Part shown: positions 48,805 to 59,904 of the stretch, one piece after another
Layout of the letters: every line of letters starts with the position of its first letter
How positions within the stretch are numbered: position 1 is the first letter of the stretch
From: Cyclina sinensis
Lineage: Eukaryota; Mollusca; Bivalvia; Venerida; Veneridae
Direction of reading: 5' to 3'
Length of the DNA: 64,000 nt
Assembly: GCA_012932295.1 (NCBI GenBank)
Contig: JAAONU010000003.1
Location: forward strand, 27,452,361-27,516,360
Position numbers and translations under genes: made by a program
Notes under the pieces: generated by a model
The model's database searches: none
What the model saw: only the letters and a program-made list of their open reading frames with translations
What the model was told of the DNA's origin: nothing

Positions 48805-49335
48805 TTACCCAATTTTTTTTACTTGTAATGCATTATTACAACTAAGTAATTCTATTAATTTAAACATACTTGGATGTCTCGTATAGTTTCTTTGTATATA
48901 TTGGGATCTACGATAATTATACAATGGACATTCTAATATAAAATGGTACTCTTCTAAAAAACTACATAAGGTACATTTTCTCTCACTAATTGGCATACTA
49001 GCCGGTTTTGTAATGTTAAAAGAACCACCAGTTGTGAAAATAATTCCTAAATATTCAAATGTAATATTTCCAATGACTTATTTTTGTTTGTAAAACTGAT
49101 TATTTTCCCTAAATGTACCTCCTTTTCTAAATATTATAACTTTTGTTTTACTCACATTTACCTGTGTTTTTCAACGGTCACCATAATTCTTCAAATGAAT
49201 TTAAACCATGTTGTAATCCATTTTCAGTTTCAGAAAAAAATGTCATCTGCATGTAAAAGAAAGAACAGTTTTAACATTGCAATATCAACTCCATTGAAAC
49301 CATTTATTATAAAATGCCGTTCTATATCATTAAGT
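48805..49335 (-). pseudogene. LINE reverse-transcriptase palm relic, frameshifted
   Basis: On the minus strand, pieces of a LINE reverse transcriptase appear in several frames. FNGVDIAMLKLFFLLHADDI contains the catalytic motif (49242-49253) with His where Tyr is usual. It is followed by SETENGLQHGLNSFEEL, QVNVSKTKVIIFRKGG, FTTGGSFN and, after an apparent deletion, PISERKCTLCSF...YHFILECPLY. The last part is a C-terminal Cys/His motif (C-x2-C...H-x4-C) common to these elements. Multiple frameshifts and the jump show an old, dead copy. Confidence 0.8.
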
Positions 49336-49374
49336 TACATTGCAAAAAAAGGCGGCAAACTTTGGTCTTGTTTC

Positions 49375-49650
49375 CACGCGAGTTCTTGTGTCTAGTTCTG
49401 TGCTTTTACCTCCCAATCAGGTTAATGTTGTGTTAGCTTTTGAATCACCGTAAATAAAGTCTGAAACACTGAAATATAAGCAAATATAAACAATTTCGTT
49501 TGAGTAAAATATCACACTTCCTTTAGATTCCTAAAATATTAAATATTTTCCTTATCACATTCTTATAAAGTTCCGAAGAGCTATGGTGTTTAAACAGAGA
49601 AAATTATTGTAGCAACGTCTAAACAAACCCCATAGTTGCTAAGCTAGTAA
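49375..49650. repeat. Duplicated block, copy A
   Basis: This ~270 bp block and the one at 49995-50260 share the order of phrases: GTGCTTTTACCTCCCAATCA, TCACCGTAAATAAAGT, ATATAAGCAA, ATCACACTTCCTTTAGATT, TTATAAAGTTCCGA and CTATGGTGTTTA. They are direct repeats, diverged by about a quarter by eye. Confidence 0.7.
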
Positions 49651-49994
49651 GCTCCACCAACCCTTAAACTGCTAAGCAAGTGATCAGCATGTTTGGCTAT
49701 ATTTCGTCGTTCGCAATGCGTCCCTATTTGCTTGCTGTCAGGCTAGACAAAATTCTGCCTGAGATGTACAGGGGTTCCGGCTTGTTGTATTTTTTCCTTC
49801 TGGAGAGGCATTTCACCAATTTCTACCATTTATCATATAAAATTCTCATACTTCAAATTTGCCTTCTGTCATTTCTTCTTCGCTATCAATATTCTTCCCT
49901 TCTTATATTGAGAACTACTCTGATTTCAAGAGTACGTTGCTTTTAACACACGGTGCACATTTGCGAAATCACGCTACGATTGCATTTTTGTTTC

Positions 49995-50260
49995 CCGGGG
50001 AGTTTTCGTTTTTATTTTTGCACTTTTATCTCCAAATCAAAATGATACGAAAAAAGTCATGTTTTAACTTTCGAATCATCGTAAATAAAGTTTTAAACAA
50101 AGACATATAAGCAATCACATTTTATTTGAGTCCAGTATCACACTTTCTTTAGATTTCTCAAATATTACTACTTAGTACTTATCATGATCTTATAAAGTTT
50201 CGAAAACCTATGGTGTGTAGATAGAGACAGATAGTGCAGCAACTTCTTTAACATCACAGA
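49995..50260. repeat. Duplicated block, copy B
   Basis: The second copy sits just downstream of the IAP stop codon and so overlaps the probable 3' UTR of that gene. On the minus strand it contains AATAAA at 50121-50126, about 235 bases past the stop, a candidate poly(A) signal that copy A lacks. Confidence 0.65.
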
Positions 50261-50358
50261 CACACCGCTGACAGAAACTTGACATACAGTCAACTACCAT
50301 CTCACTGCAAAAACACAAAACATCTGGAGCATTCGTAGCAGTTGCGTTTGAAGACTTG

Positions 50359-50549
50359 TCAAACCATGTACGTGCGGATTTTCTCTCTAATTGGTCTGTG
50401 ACAGATGGGACACTTGTCTAAAGATTCCGCACAGAACATGCATAGGTTATGATGAGCACAGGGCAGAAATAACGCATTCACATTATTGGTTTCACAACTC
50501 ATACAAAATACAAAGTGTTTCAGACGTTCATGTTCCTCCATAGGTGATT
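50359..50549 (-). CDS. IAP terminal exon: C3HC4 RING
   Basis: Acceptor TCTTTCAG, stop TGA at 50359-50361. It encodes [16 protein letters not shown], then [12 protein letters not shown] and KCPICHRPI, ending [10 protein letters not shown]. The terminal helix after the RING (IR-x-R/I-RTY) is typical of IAP RING dimers. Confidence 0.92.
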
Positions 50550-53500
50550 CTGAAAGAATTAGCACGTTTGTGATAAATCAAGTGGTGTATTCTTGACCCC
50601 CACACCCTGCCCATCGCTCGAATCACAAATTAATTTATTAAGCATCGTTTTCATCAAGAATCAAATATGTTGTAGACTTATGTCTTACCTAAAAAGCTCA
50701 TCACAAAAATCATCATGACTGTCGTGTATCTGAATAATATCAAAATAATATCGGGTTCTTTGTTTACGAGTTATGAACGAATGTATGCAAGCCGTGTTTG
50801 TGTTTTAATAAAGTCAGGTTTTGTATTAATCTTAACATTATGTAAAAGTTAAACTAACATACCATTTGATTTGGAACTCGGAGGCCTTGCTGACTCTTTT
50901 CTTTCTCTTACTATTTCAATCAAATCGAGAATGTCCCCTAGAGATGGCCTTTCGTTTCCTGCAAATGAAAATGGTCACTAGACAAAAATTGACGAAATCG
51001 ACTTTGTTTTTTATACCAATGAGCAACAGGCAAAAATATCTCCTTTTTCTTCTTCTAAATGTAAGTGATCGTAGCTAGCTTATACAGTAAACGCTTAGTA
51101 GTTTAGCATTTATTCCACAAGCTAATCAAAACTCATATCGTTTAATATACATGTATTTGACTACTTAATGTGATTATATGTACTTTTAGAATCTGTTCTT
51201 GGCACTCGACTTGGTAACTGTACCACTTTTGTTTGATTCAGTATAAAGCTTTATAAACCGATGAAAGGAAAAACGACATCACGGAATGAAACAAGTATCG
51301 ATCTTAGTTATAAGTCATTTGTTAAGCCGGCAGTATGAGATTAAACCTCTTTCTAAGAGTTCCTTTACAGCAGCTTTCAAATCTTCCTCCTTGTAACCCA
51401 TCTCAAGACAAACATCTCTATGTTCTTTTGCAGTGTGTTCAATCTCGGACTCTTTCAGCTGCAACACTTCCATAGCATTTGAGAGCTCCCGCACCCCACC
51501 ACTTGCTTCGTAACCCTAATTGCACAACGAACTACGTCATTTTACTAAGCAGCAGTATAAAGTTGAAATTTCAATACTCATTAAGACAAAAAAACCAGTG
51601 TCTTTGGTTTGAAGATAATAATGTTTGTGAAAACAAAACGTTTTAAGAAATATTAAGTATTTTGTCTAATGTTTTAACTTTCATTAGAGAGTGTTCTAGC
51701 ACTATTCAATCCCTGTAGTTGGGTTTTGTATCTTATGAAAAAAGAAATAGCTTGCCTCACTCCCAGTAGACGCTTGCACAAGAGCTATAAACTGTTCTCC
51801 TTTTTGTTCAATAGCGTATGGGCAAGCCGGGAACCATCGACAGTGCTCTGTCCAGGGATCGTCGCCTGGATCCCAGCGCCGCAAACCACCATCACAGGCA
51901 AAACAGCGAACGTGGTCCTCAGACCCTAGATACATTTTATTTATACAAGTTGTTTAGTTTTACTAAATAAAATAATGATTTGTTTAAAGAAGCTGAATTT
52001 TACATCATGAAAGTCCCCTTTTACTACATAACTGAAGAAGCCGCAGTCACATAATTATAGTGCTAAAGTAAAGATTCTCATGCAAATTAACATCATTTAC
52101 ATTTAAACATTTTGCACCAAGTATTTCTAATACAAGAAACACTTCCTTTCAACAACTTCTACCTAGGACTTCGCGACTGGCTGCTGGTTCCTCAATTTTG
52201 TAAACTGTATACATATGAATTACCTGTATAGTATAGACCAGCCTCTGCCAACTGTTCGGGTCTTTGCATTGTTTGTGAGGGCCAGTTGACAAACGATAAA
52301 ATACGTGCCTCAACCGTTTGATACTCTGGGTGGCGATAGACTGGTCTTGAGTGTGGTCTGTTGTGAAGGTCTTTAGAACGTCAACAAAAGGAAAAGTACA
52401 GAAGTGATTATTTAATAGTAAATGTTTTATATGAGTCACGATCTAGTGTGTATCTCCTTAAAATGTTCTTTATGTTTAACACAGAAATATTGTGCACACT
52501 GTTTCGCCTAATAAGGGTGACGGAAAGGAGTAACAGCGCATAATAAATAATAAACCTTTTGATATTCTTTAGATAAATGTAGATTACAGCTATTGAACTC
52601 AATAGCAACACTGAACAGCAATTACAAGCTTATATCAGATGAAAAAAACAAACAAACATTATCATTGCTAAAATCCGAAGCTTTATTTTTGCTGTAGTAA
52701 AATGTCATCAATGACATTTCTTAACAGTTTAAGGCTGTGGTAAAAAACAGTAGAAACGTATAGAACTAACCGCGCAGCTGCTGTCGACGAAAGTACTCCG
52801 GATCTATAGCTTGAAGCTTCTCCTGGAAATAAAAAGGTAGTTAGAAGTATTCAGTGTCCGTTTTTGATTAAATAAATATTTACATTTCTATACTTTATGT
52901 ATATGTTTTACTTATTATTACATTCTTAATATTTGTCATGATTTCTGACAACATATGCGCTGTTTACTGTGTGAGTTTAGGTACATCTTATGTGCTGTGT
53001 CTTGAGTGGTGTGAGCGTGACCTACCAGCTTCAGAACCCCCGCCTTTAAAATCCGCTCAGTCTTACCAGTCATTTTTTTATCTATGTCACTTTAAACTTG
53101 CTAAAATAAAGTTTAAAAAAAACATAGACTAGATGTCATCAGCAGGCACTGTGTTTATGTTGCCCAACGGGCAGCTTTTTCGAGATTGCTTTGTATCTGT
53201 ATGCGTATGTCTGTGACGGCACCTTTCTTTTAAAACCGCTTTGCAAAAACAATGTAGGGCTCCAAGAAACGAGCTCGACATGAACATACCGTTAATGTTT
53301 TGAAAGCTTGGTTTACCACAGTAACGACAAATCAGAAAATGCACGCCATCTTCAAAGCAGGCCCCTACAATCAAATCCTCAGTAGTGTTGATGTTGATAA
53401 CACAAGGCACTGCTGTTCCTCAGTGGAACTGCCAGAATAGTTTATACGTATGTTTTGTACAACACTGCTCTGTGTTGGTTGCTTAAGGTTTTTTAGGAGT

Positions 53501-56500
53501 CGGTGATGGGAGAGATCCGAGACGTGCACTCTCCTTTACATTAACCACTCATGCAAGACAGCAGTGCTGGTATTTTCGTCACTTTAGACACCACAAGAAA
53601 ACCCTAAAACTATGTATTTCAATAGGAAAACAATTGTACACCGACACAATAGAAGTGATGGTCATCATAGAAACGGCATATGTAGAGTATTAGACTATCA
53701 TACTGACATGATGCTATCCTCAGTGTCATAACTTGGATATCAGAAGCTACTGTTAACTGAGCAGGGAACTATAGAGATGTTTAGATATGTATGTCCAGAA
53801 AATATAGCAGAATATTTTAATATCGTGAATGAAAACATACATTGCGAATTTCTTGGCATTGAAACAATCGGTCGTTAAGCAAACAGGACACCAAAGGTTA
53901 AAACATTTTCTGTCATAAAAAGAGCATTGTTGTTAACGGGAGTGAGGGCACAAGAAGATGACACATGTTTCATAAACCTGAAAAAGATTTTCCAGGTGAG
54001 CTGGTCCATGTCACCATAGTGCTCATAAGTTCTTAACTCACAAGCAGTAAAGCATCTCGTTCCGTTGTAGTTCCTGTTTGACCAGTCTAGCCTGAATAAG
54101 TAATTTAAAGTGCTTGTTTATTAGAGTTTCAACTGATACAGCCAGTCTCTCGGACTTATGATACAACACTATTTATGTGCACATACATTCCTTATCCTGT
54201 GTACTTGGCGCCAAATGTAACCGTTCTTTAACTATCTGGCGGCTCACCAACCGGTCTTGTCAGGAGAAGCACCTGACGTGACTTGAATCTTTGACCTCTA
54301 GTTCATACAGCAGACGCCTTAACCACAGTAATTAGTTTCAGTTTTCAACTAAGCAATCAGTCATATTAAATGCATAATACTGTAATTACGGAGAACTTTT
54401 TTCTAATGTCAAAACATTAAATAAAACCGTTCAACCTTATACCTACATGTATTTACATACATTATTATATATGTGTGTGTGAAGTAAGCTATAAGTTAGA
54501 AACTGGGAATTGGATATTCATTACCCAGCTGGATTCGAATTCCAAGCCAGCTGAGAGTTAGGTATTCAACTAAACAAATACCCAGCTCGGTTCGAATTCC
54601 CAGTCAGCTGGGAGTTGAGTATTCAACCCAGAAAGCCGAATACCCAGCCGAGATTAAATTGCTAGCCAGCCACTATTTGGGTAGTCAACCAAACGAATAC
54701 TCAGCTCAATTGAATTTCCAAGCAACTGGGAGTTGAGTATTCGACCAAATGAATACCCAGCTCGGAACGAATTCCCTGGCAGCTGGGAGTTGGGTGTTTG
54801 ACCCGAAAGAGCCGAATACCCAACTGACATCGAAATCATAGTCAGCTAGGAGTTTGATATTCAACTAGGCAAAAACCAAGCTCGGTTCGAATTCCCACCA
54901 GTGAAAGTTGGGTAATCGACCAAAAAGATCCGATTCAGCTCTTTCGGGTCAAAAACCTAACTCCTGGCTTGCTAAGAATTCGATCTCAGCTCATTTGTTT
55001 GAATATCCAACTCCCAACTGGCTGGGAATTCGATCTGAGCTTGTTGAATACCCAACTCCTAGCTGGCTATGAATTTAATATCAGCAGGGTATTCGATGTC
55101 ATCTGGGTATATGGCTCTTTCGGGTCGAATACACAACTCCGAGCTGGCTGGAAATTCGAACTGAGCAAGGTAATTCGTATGGTTTAATACTAAAGTCTTA
55201 GCTGGCTAGGAATTCGATGTCAGCTTGGTATTCTCTTTTTTCGGGTCGAATAACAAACTCCTAGCTTCCTTGGAATAAGATCTCAGTATTTGGCTCTTTC
55301 AGGTTGAATATCCAATTCTCAGATGACTAAAAGTTCGAAACGAGCTTGGTATTCGTTTAAAAACCTAACTCCTAGCTACCTAGACATTCAATCTTAGCTG
55401 GGTTTTCGACTCTTTCGTGTCGAATTCCTTACTCCCAGCTGGCTGGGAATTCGATCTCAGCCTAGGGTTTTGGCTCTTTCAGGTCGTAAACCCAGCTCCC
55501 ATCTAGCTGGGAATTTAAACCGAGCTTGGTATTCGTTTGGTTGAATAGCCAAGTCCTAGCTGGCTAGGAAATCAATCTCAGCTGGTTATTCAGCTCTTCT
55601 GGGTCAAATACCAAACTCACTTTGGTAATGAATATCCAATACCCGATTCCAAACTCATAGCTAACTTCACACTCATATTATATATTCGAAGTCTGCACGG
55701 CAACCTTAAACGTAACTACCTGGTACATAGACAGTGTTTCTTCACCAAGCATTTCTGATAGAAAAGGACAGTGTCCAGAATGTCGAACATGCTCTAGTAA
55801 TGGGTCGTCTTCAGCTGAAAAATCTTTCAATCCAATGTCGCACTGGAAACAGCGAACCAAGTCTTCACGACCTGAATACAAAACACATTCATTGTAATTT
55901 ATTACTATTTTCTAAAAATATATATAAAAGTACACTCCAGAAAATGACAGTGTTTATTAGAAATATCTCCTAAATTAAAACTCACAAATATCAACATAAT
56001 TATACCAAAGGATCGATGTCGATTAGAAGAAAAAATGATAGTAGTAATAAAGTTATAAACTGCTCAATGAAAGCTTACCTGTGAAGAAAAATCCTGCTTT
56101 ACTGAGGATTTCAGGACTTGGACGTCCGTGTGGCCATGTTAGATATGAAGACAGTCTCTCAACATAGCTTGAAAATTTTTTATGTCGAGACGGAATGCGG
56201 GGACGAGCGTGTGTCGGCGGGACAACTTCTTGGCTGCCTGCATAGCTAGTTACTGCTGTAGACTCTCCTCCCACTCTTGATTGAGGTCCGAAGTCATACG
56301 TCAAAACAGAGAAATTGGTGTGGTGGCCAGAAACAACTTGTTCACTGTGGGCCTGTGTTTCGTCCCTTTGATCTTCTGAAACTTCTATTGGGAACTTTAA
56401 CTCCTCACCAACATACGGAAACAAAACGCCAAACAATTGAAGAGTTAACGGCAAATTCTGTGACGATCGAACGCCAGTTACTTTATGTTTACTCCATTTT

Positions 56501-57154
56501 GTCTTTTGCTTTGAAAGTTTAACTGAAATTTCTTGACAATTTTCTTCTGGTTCCTGCACGTGTTTTCGGTCCCTAACGTGTCTATGCTCAACGCTTGTGT
56601 AGCTTTTATATCCAAGATTATCTTTTAAAACATCTTTGAGCAATATGTATACCTTTGAACGAGAAATTACAGTATTGCTTACTTTGAACAGTCTTTGAAA
56701 AATGCTGAAAAAATGTTGATTTTTAGGCAAAACCATTACATTTCCACTTTTATTTCGGTAAAGAAGAAATGTTTTGTAACTGACAAACACATCAAAAATG
56801 CTTGAAATTCCCATTTGTCTCTCACGCGCAGTGTTTTCTATGTCACTAATGAAATCTGGACTAATGTTTAAGTAAACATGAATTTGTCCAAAGTCAAATA
56901 CAATCACACCCTCTTTAAAGCGATTTGCTATCGTTTCAGCTGACAGAAGAATACTTCCGGGATCATTGTCATTTGTAATGATCTCAATACAATGAATACT
57001 ATTTCCGGTATGACTGCGTGACTTATTATATGTATGGGCACTTACATTGTCATCCTGAACCTAGATCTTCACTTATTCTTGTTTCGTCCTTTTGCTGCTG
57101 TACCTGATCGTATTCGTTCAGGAGATACCCGACAAGTTCTGGCTTCGAACTCAT
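50359..57154 (-). CDS. IAP (BIR-BIR-UBA-like-RING) gene, 9 segments
   Basis: Inhibitor-of-apoptosis protein of the BIRC2/BIRC3/XIAP type: BIR domains bind caspases or IAP-binding motifs and the RING is an E3 ubiquitin ligase. Exons joined on the minus strand: 57154-57104, 57054-56079, 55871-55720, 52822-52771, 52370-52224, 51925-51756, 51515-51347, 50958-50863 and 50549-50359, giving 667 residues with consistent phases. BIR1 is about 309-380 (C350, C353, H370, C377). BIR2 is about 431-498 (C467, C470, H487, C494). A UBA-like helical part is ~530-573 ([19 protein letters not shown]). The RING is C620-x2-C-x11-C-x-H-x3-C-x2-C-x6-C-x2-C654. Residues 1-300 match nothing I know. The 51756 junction needs a GC donor, and the first intron would be only 49 bases. 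I infer the exact symbol cannot be assigned. Confidence 0.85.
50863..50958 (-). CDS. IAP exon: linker before RING
   Basis: Acceptor TTTGCAG, donor AATG|GTATGT, 96 bases, phase 1 in and out. It encodes [20 protein letters not shown] and a Ser/Pro-rich end. Phases on both sides fit. Confidence 0.75.
51347..51515 (-). CDS. IAP exon: UBA-like helical segment
   Basis: Acceptor CAATTAG, donor AGAG|GTTTAA, 169 bases. It encodes an acidic helical stretch and then [20 protein letters not shown], which has the MGY/F and following-helix pattern of ubiquitin-associated domains. Many IAPs carry a UBA between the last BIR and the RING. Confidence 0.75.
51756..51925 (-). CDS. IAP exon: second half of BIR2
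   Basis: Acceptor TATCTAG. It encodes [17 protein letters not shown] followed by PGDDPWTEH and WFPACPY, a textbook BIR zinc site. The end is GAG|GCAAGC (a GC donor), which alone keeps phase 0 with the next exon. A GT five bases earlier (GGGA|GTGAGG) would throw the next exon out of frame into a stop. Confidence 0.85.
52224..52370 (-). CDS. IAP exon: first half of BIR2
   Basis: Acceptor TCTAAAG, donor ACAG|GTAATT, 147 bases. It encodes [11 protein letters not shown] and [14 protein letters not shown], the conserved first half of a BIR domain, preceded by a basic/aromatic linker [14 protein letters not shown]. The reading frame is not the longest one at this place, so ORF length alone would miss it. 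Confidence 0.9.
52771..52822 (-). CDS. IAP 52-base linker microexon
   Basis: Acceptor TTTCCAG, donor GCG|GTTAGT. It encodes [17 protein letters not shown] between the two BIR domains, with phase 0 in and 1 out, matching both neighbours. It is too short to stand out as an ORF. Confidence 0.75.
54235..54345 (-). mobile_element. tRNA-derived SINE fragment
   Basis: On the minus strand TGGTTAAGGCG (54315-54325, A box) is followed 24 bases later by AGATTCAAGTC (54280-54290, B box) with GAACTAGAGGTC between. This fits the A box to B box pattern of a tRNA-Leu/Ser-like gene, but the acceptor stem is absent. So it is a SINE head rather than a working tRNA. Confidence 0.6.
54479..55673. repeat. 1.2 kb inverted repeat built of GCTGG-GAATTC units
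   Basis: The outer ends GTGAAGTAAGCTATAAGTTA and, inverted, GTGAAGTTAGCTATGAGTTT begin a long dyad. The left part (to ~54910) repeats AGCTGGGAGTTG-GTATTC...CGAATACCCAGC with ~60-90 bp spacing. The right part (from ~54930) repeats the complement with AGCTGGCTGGGAATTCGA. The array is both tandem and inverted, so it can form many alternative hairpins. It begins only 46 bases downstream of the splice donor of the BIR1 exon. Confidence 0.8.
55720..55871 (-). CDS. IAP exon: second half of BIR1
   Basis: Acceptor TTCAG, donor CAG|GTAGTT, 152 bases, phase 1 in and 0 out. It carries the zinc ligands in CFQC...EHVRHSGHC. The usual BIR Gly-Gly and Trp after CxxC are DIG and DF here, so this BIR is more diverged than the second. 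Confidence 0.9.
56079..57054 (-). CDS. IAP large exon: unknown N-terminus and first half of BIR1
   Basis: The exon begins after TTCAG and ends ACAG|GTAAGC in phase 1. It encodes 325 codons. The first ~120 residues look folded ([20 protein letters not shown]). A polar linker follows, then [18 protein letters not shown] and [11 protein letters not shown], the N-terminal half of a BIR domain. Confidence 0.85.
57104..57154 (-). CDS. IAP putative first coding exon
   Basis: The ATG at 57152-57154 opens a frame of 17 codons beginning [12 protein letters not shown] and ending CAG|GTACAG. Read through without splicing, this frame meets TGA just after the next exon begins. So either the 49-base segment 57103-57055 is an intron, or one base is off here. 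A TATATA at about 57208 lies some 55 bases upstream. Confidence 0.45.
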
Positions 57155-59325
57155 TGGAAGAGCTTGTCAGTTGGATACGTATAATTTCACATCAATTTCC
57201 GTAAGCTATATAACAATATAAATCTTCTGCGTCATTCAAACATGTAAAAGATAATGTCTGATTAATGTCTGAATTATTACAATCAGAGTTTGTTCTATTG
57301 TTATTCTTCCCTTTCTTTTTCGTTTCCTCATTGTAACACATGGCATGCTGGACTGCGACATATTATTTGTATCACTGCTTTCATACTGTTACTCTGTGTT
57401 CATTCACCCAGAATTTTCAAAACATTTTGGCAACTCTTCAAACCATGTCTCTATTTGTTCGCTCACCGATATATATGTTTACTGACACATTATTATAATT
57501 AATATCATAACTATATTTTGTATCATTACTGTAAGGATAAAATATTAAAGATTTTAAGACAGAAAAGGAGCACGAAAGCAAACACTATCAAAAACAAACA
57601 AGTTTAACATTTGCTTTCTGTCATTTACTTCCTGGCCACAAAATAAATATATACTGAGAGTATGATTCTAAAGCCTTCCTTGATTTGCTTTCCTGACAAA
57701 CAAACAAATCAACAAAATAGAAGTACGGATGGATTTTCAATCCGCACTATTTTTTGAGTCTTTTGTATCCAAAACATGAACTTTTTGTTGAACTCTTTTC
57801 AAATTATTATAGATAACTCCGTTCTTTTTATACATAAATAAATCGTTTTTAGCATGATAGCCGTTTAGTTTAATAATACGCAAAATGTGTGTTTCTGAAC
57901 AAATGGAAAATATGAAACACTTAAACGGCAATGTTTTTCATGAAACGTAAAATTCCATGAAATACATATCAATGTGTCTTCTTTCATATGTTGAACGTCT
58001 GTGCTATCTGGGATAACCTGAATAATTTTTTGGCAGACTCTGCTAATTAGCTAATGATGCATCTTTTTATATTTAGTAGCGTAGAAAAAGGTGGTGCGCA
58101 TATAGGTGCCTGCCTTCAGTATCTTAGAATCTAAACGTATTTTCCACATTTATAGTGTGCACCTAACAATAGGACAATATGAAGGAAGTCATCATGATGA
58201 GGCGAAAAAGTACAGTAATATAATTATCTACTCTCGGACAGCATTTGTTACTATTTACGAATGACGAGATGACCCTTGTAAAATGGTTCGAACGTATGGA
58301 TACGCCGATGTGGGCGCATTAATATATCAGTGTTAGAGTGGACGTGTCCCTCGATGCCTGGTTTTGATGTGCAATGCTAAAGACAAAAAATCATTATATT
58401 CTGACAAAGTCTTTGGAAAATAAAGTGTGCACATATCCCTGTTTACAAACATATGTTTATGATACCTTAAAAGGTTTAAAGCTAACGTGTAAAAAAGGCA
58501 ATGTAAGCAAAACAAACACAGAGGGGAATACATACGCTTACATTGCGTACTACGACTAAGTCAATATTTTTTCAGGGTCAGTAAGTTTTAGGAGAAACTC
58601 GCCCAAAATTAATGAAAAACGAACAGACAGACAAGCTCTTTCCTCTATTTTCCCTTGAAGTTTTGCAGTGATGGGGTTTAACAAAAAGTATCTTTAAAGA
58701 AGATACGCGGCCGTGGTACAAAGACAAAAGGAATTGGGAATTTAAACACTGACAAAAGTACTGCAGCACCAGTTAGTTACTGGCTTTGTAACGTAATTTG
58801 ATGGGAAGGGTTCACGCGAGAAAACGTTTGTTCATGACCGAAAGGCAAAAAAACACAAAATGTTCAATCGGACCTCTACGACATTTTCGTCGATAATTAA
58901 CCATCGTTTCCTTTCTTCCGTAAATATCAAATATGCAAAGCAATGTAAAGCAACTAAATAACATTATGTTCAGAGTCAGAAAGCTTAAATGTTCATTTCT
59001 AAGATTTCTTTCTGTTTCGGACAAGTTACAAATGAGAGGTCGATATTTTTGTCCACCAATGAAATTTTAGCAGCGATCCTTCTCTCTCTTTACAATAAAC
59101 AGGAAGTCAAACTGAAATCAGACGGCCTACTTTGATTAATATAGATAAATTAGTTATATTAGATATTTATTGCAATCTTTGTGTAATATTTAGTTAAGAT
59201 ATTCGGTAAGATAGCGGATAAGTGGTAGCTAAGCTGAACGTAAAAATACAAAATATTTTTCACGACAAGTTGTTATACCACGACCCATTTAACATGTTTC
59301 TCCTATTGATCGTAAACTGATACTA
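57155..59325. other. Gene-free AT-rich stretch upstream of IAP
   Basis: No gene is supported. The IAP promoter should lie at its left end; a TATATA near 57208 is the only candidate I see. Confidence 0.5.
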
Positions 59326-59329
59326 TTTT

Positions 59330-59780
59330 GTAAAAAGTTTATACACAAAGTAATCCTCATATGAAATTTATTTTCTTTCTTACCGACCAGGTATTAACTT
59401 ACCTGGCCCAACCATAATTAAGACGCCTTTATCACAAATCCAATGAAATGATCTTATTTTTTCTGGACCTTTGACAATAGCAACTCATACAATTTTGTAA
59501 TAGTGTAATATTCAACCTTTTTTGTAAAGTATAAATTCTATCTAAATGTTTGAAAATAATGGGAAAGATTTCCTTTTCTTATTGATTAGGTATCCACTTA
59601 CCTGGCCCGTTATGTATATCATACAAAAGGGACAATATCAGTGTCAAATCTTGTATATTTCTCGACATTTGCTTAAAGCCACTCATATGGCTTTGTAAAA
59701 AGTGTTATATTCAAGCTATTTGTAAAGAATAAATCTGTTCAAATTTTCAAAATTCCTTTCTCCTACTAGGTACAAAATAA
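59330..59780 (+). repeat. ~190 bp tandem repeat, about 2.5 copies
   Basis: Blocks 'CCAGGTATTAACTTACCTGG' (about 59387) and 'TTAGGTATCCACTTACCTGG' (about 59576) start successive units. Each continues with a TTTGACAATAG/TCGACATTTG block, GCNACTCATA and TTGTAAAGNATAAA; a third unit stops after CTACTAGGTAC. Each head is a small hairpin (CCAGGTA...TACCTGG). Confidence 0.7.
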
Positions 59781-59904
59781 CGATCTTCTATCGGGGTTTT
59801 TTTACGCCATTTAATTTTCTACTTCCTCTTTCGGTTTCAATCTTCCACGCCACGCAGTGATCTCCCCTTACAGGATTAAATTACTGAGTGTAGCGTAACC
59901 GGTG

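Larger units (their letters stand above)
52823..55719 (-). other. IAP intron carrying a SINE and a large inverted repeat
   Basis: This 2.9 kb intron separates BIR1 from the linker microexon. It holds the SINE-like segment at 54235-54345 and the inverted repeat at 54479-55673. A Cys-containing ORF at 53129-53410 is open on the minus strand, but it has no splice or family support and I do not call it a gene. Confidence 0.7.

Noticed and set aside
53129..53410. Cys-containing 93-codon ORF in the IAP intron
   Set aside because: It has pairs of Cys but no BIR or RING spacing, and no splice sites that fit neighbouring phases.
54280..54325. Functional tRNA gene in the IAP intron
   Set aside because: A and B boxes are recognisable but there is no acceptor stem and the anticodon arm does not pair well, so I call it a SINE fragment.
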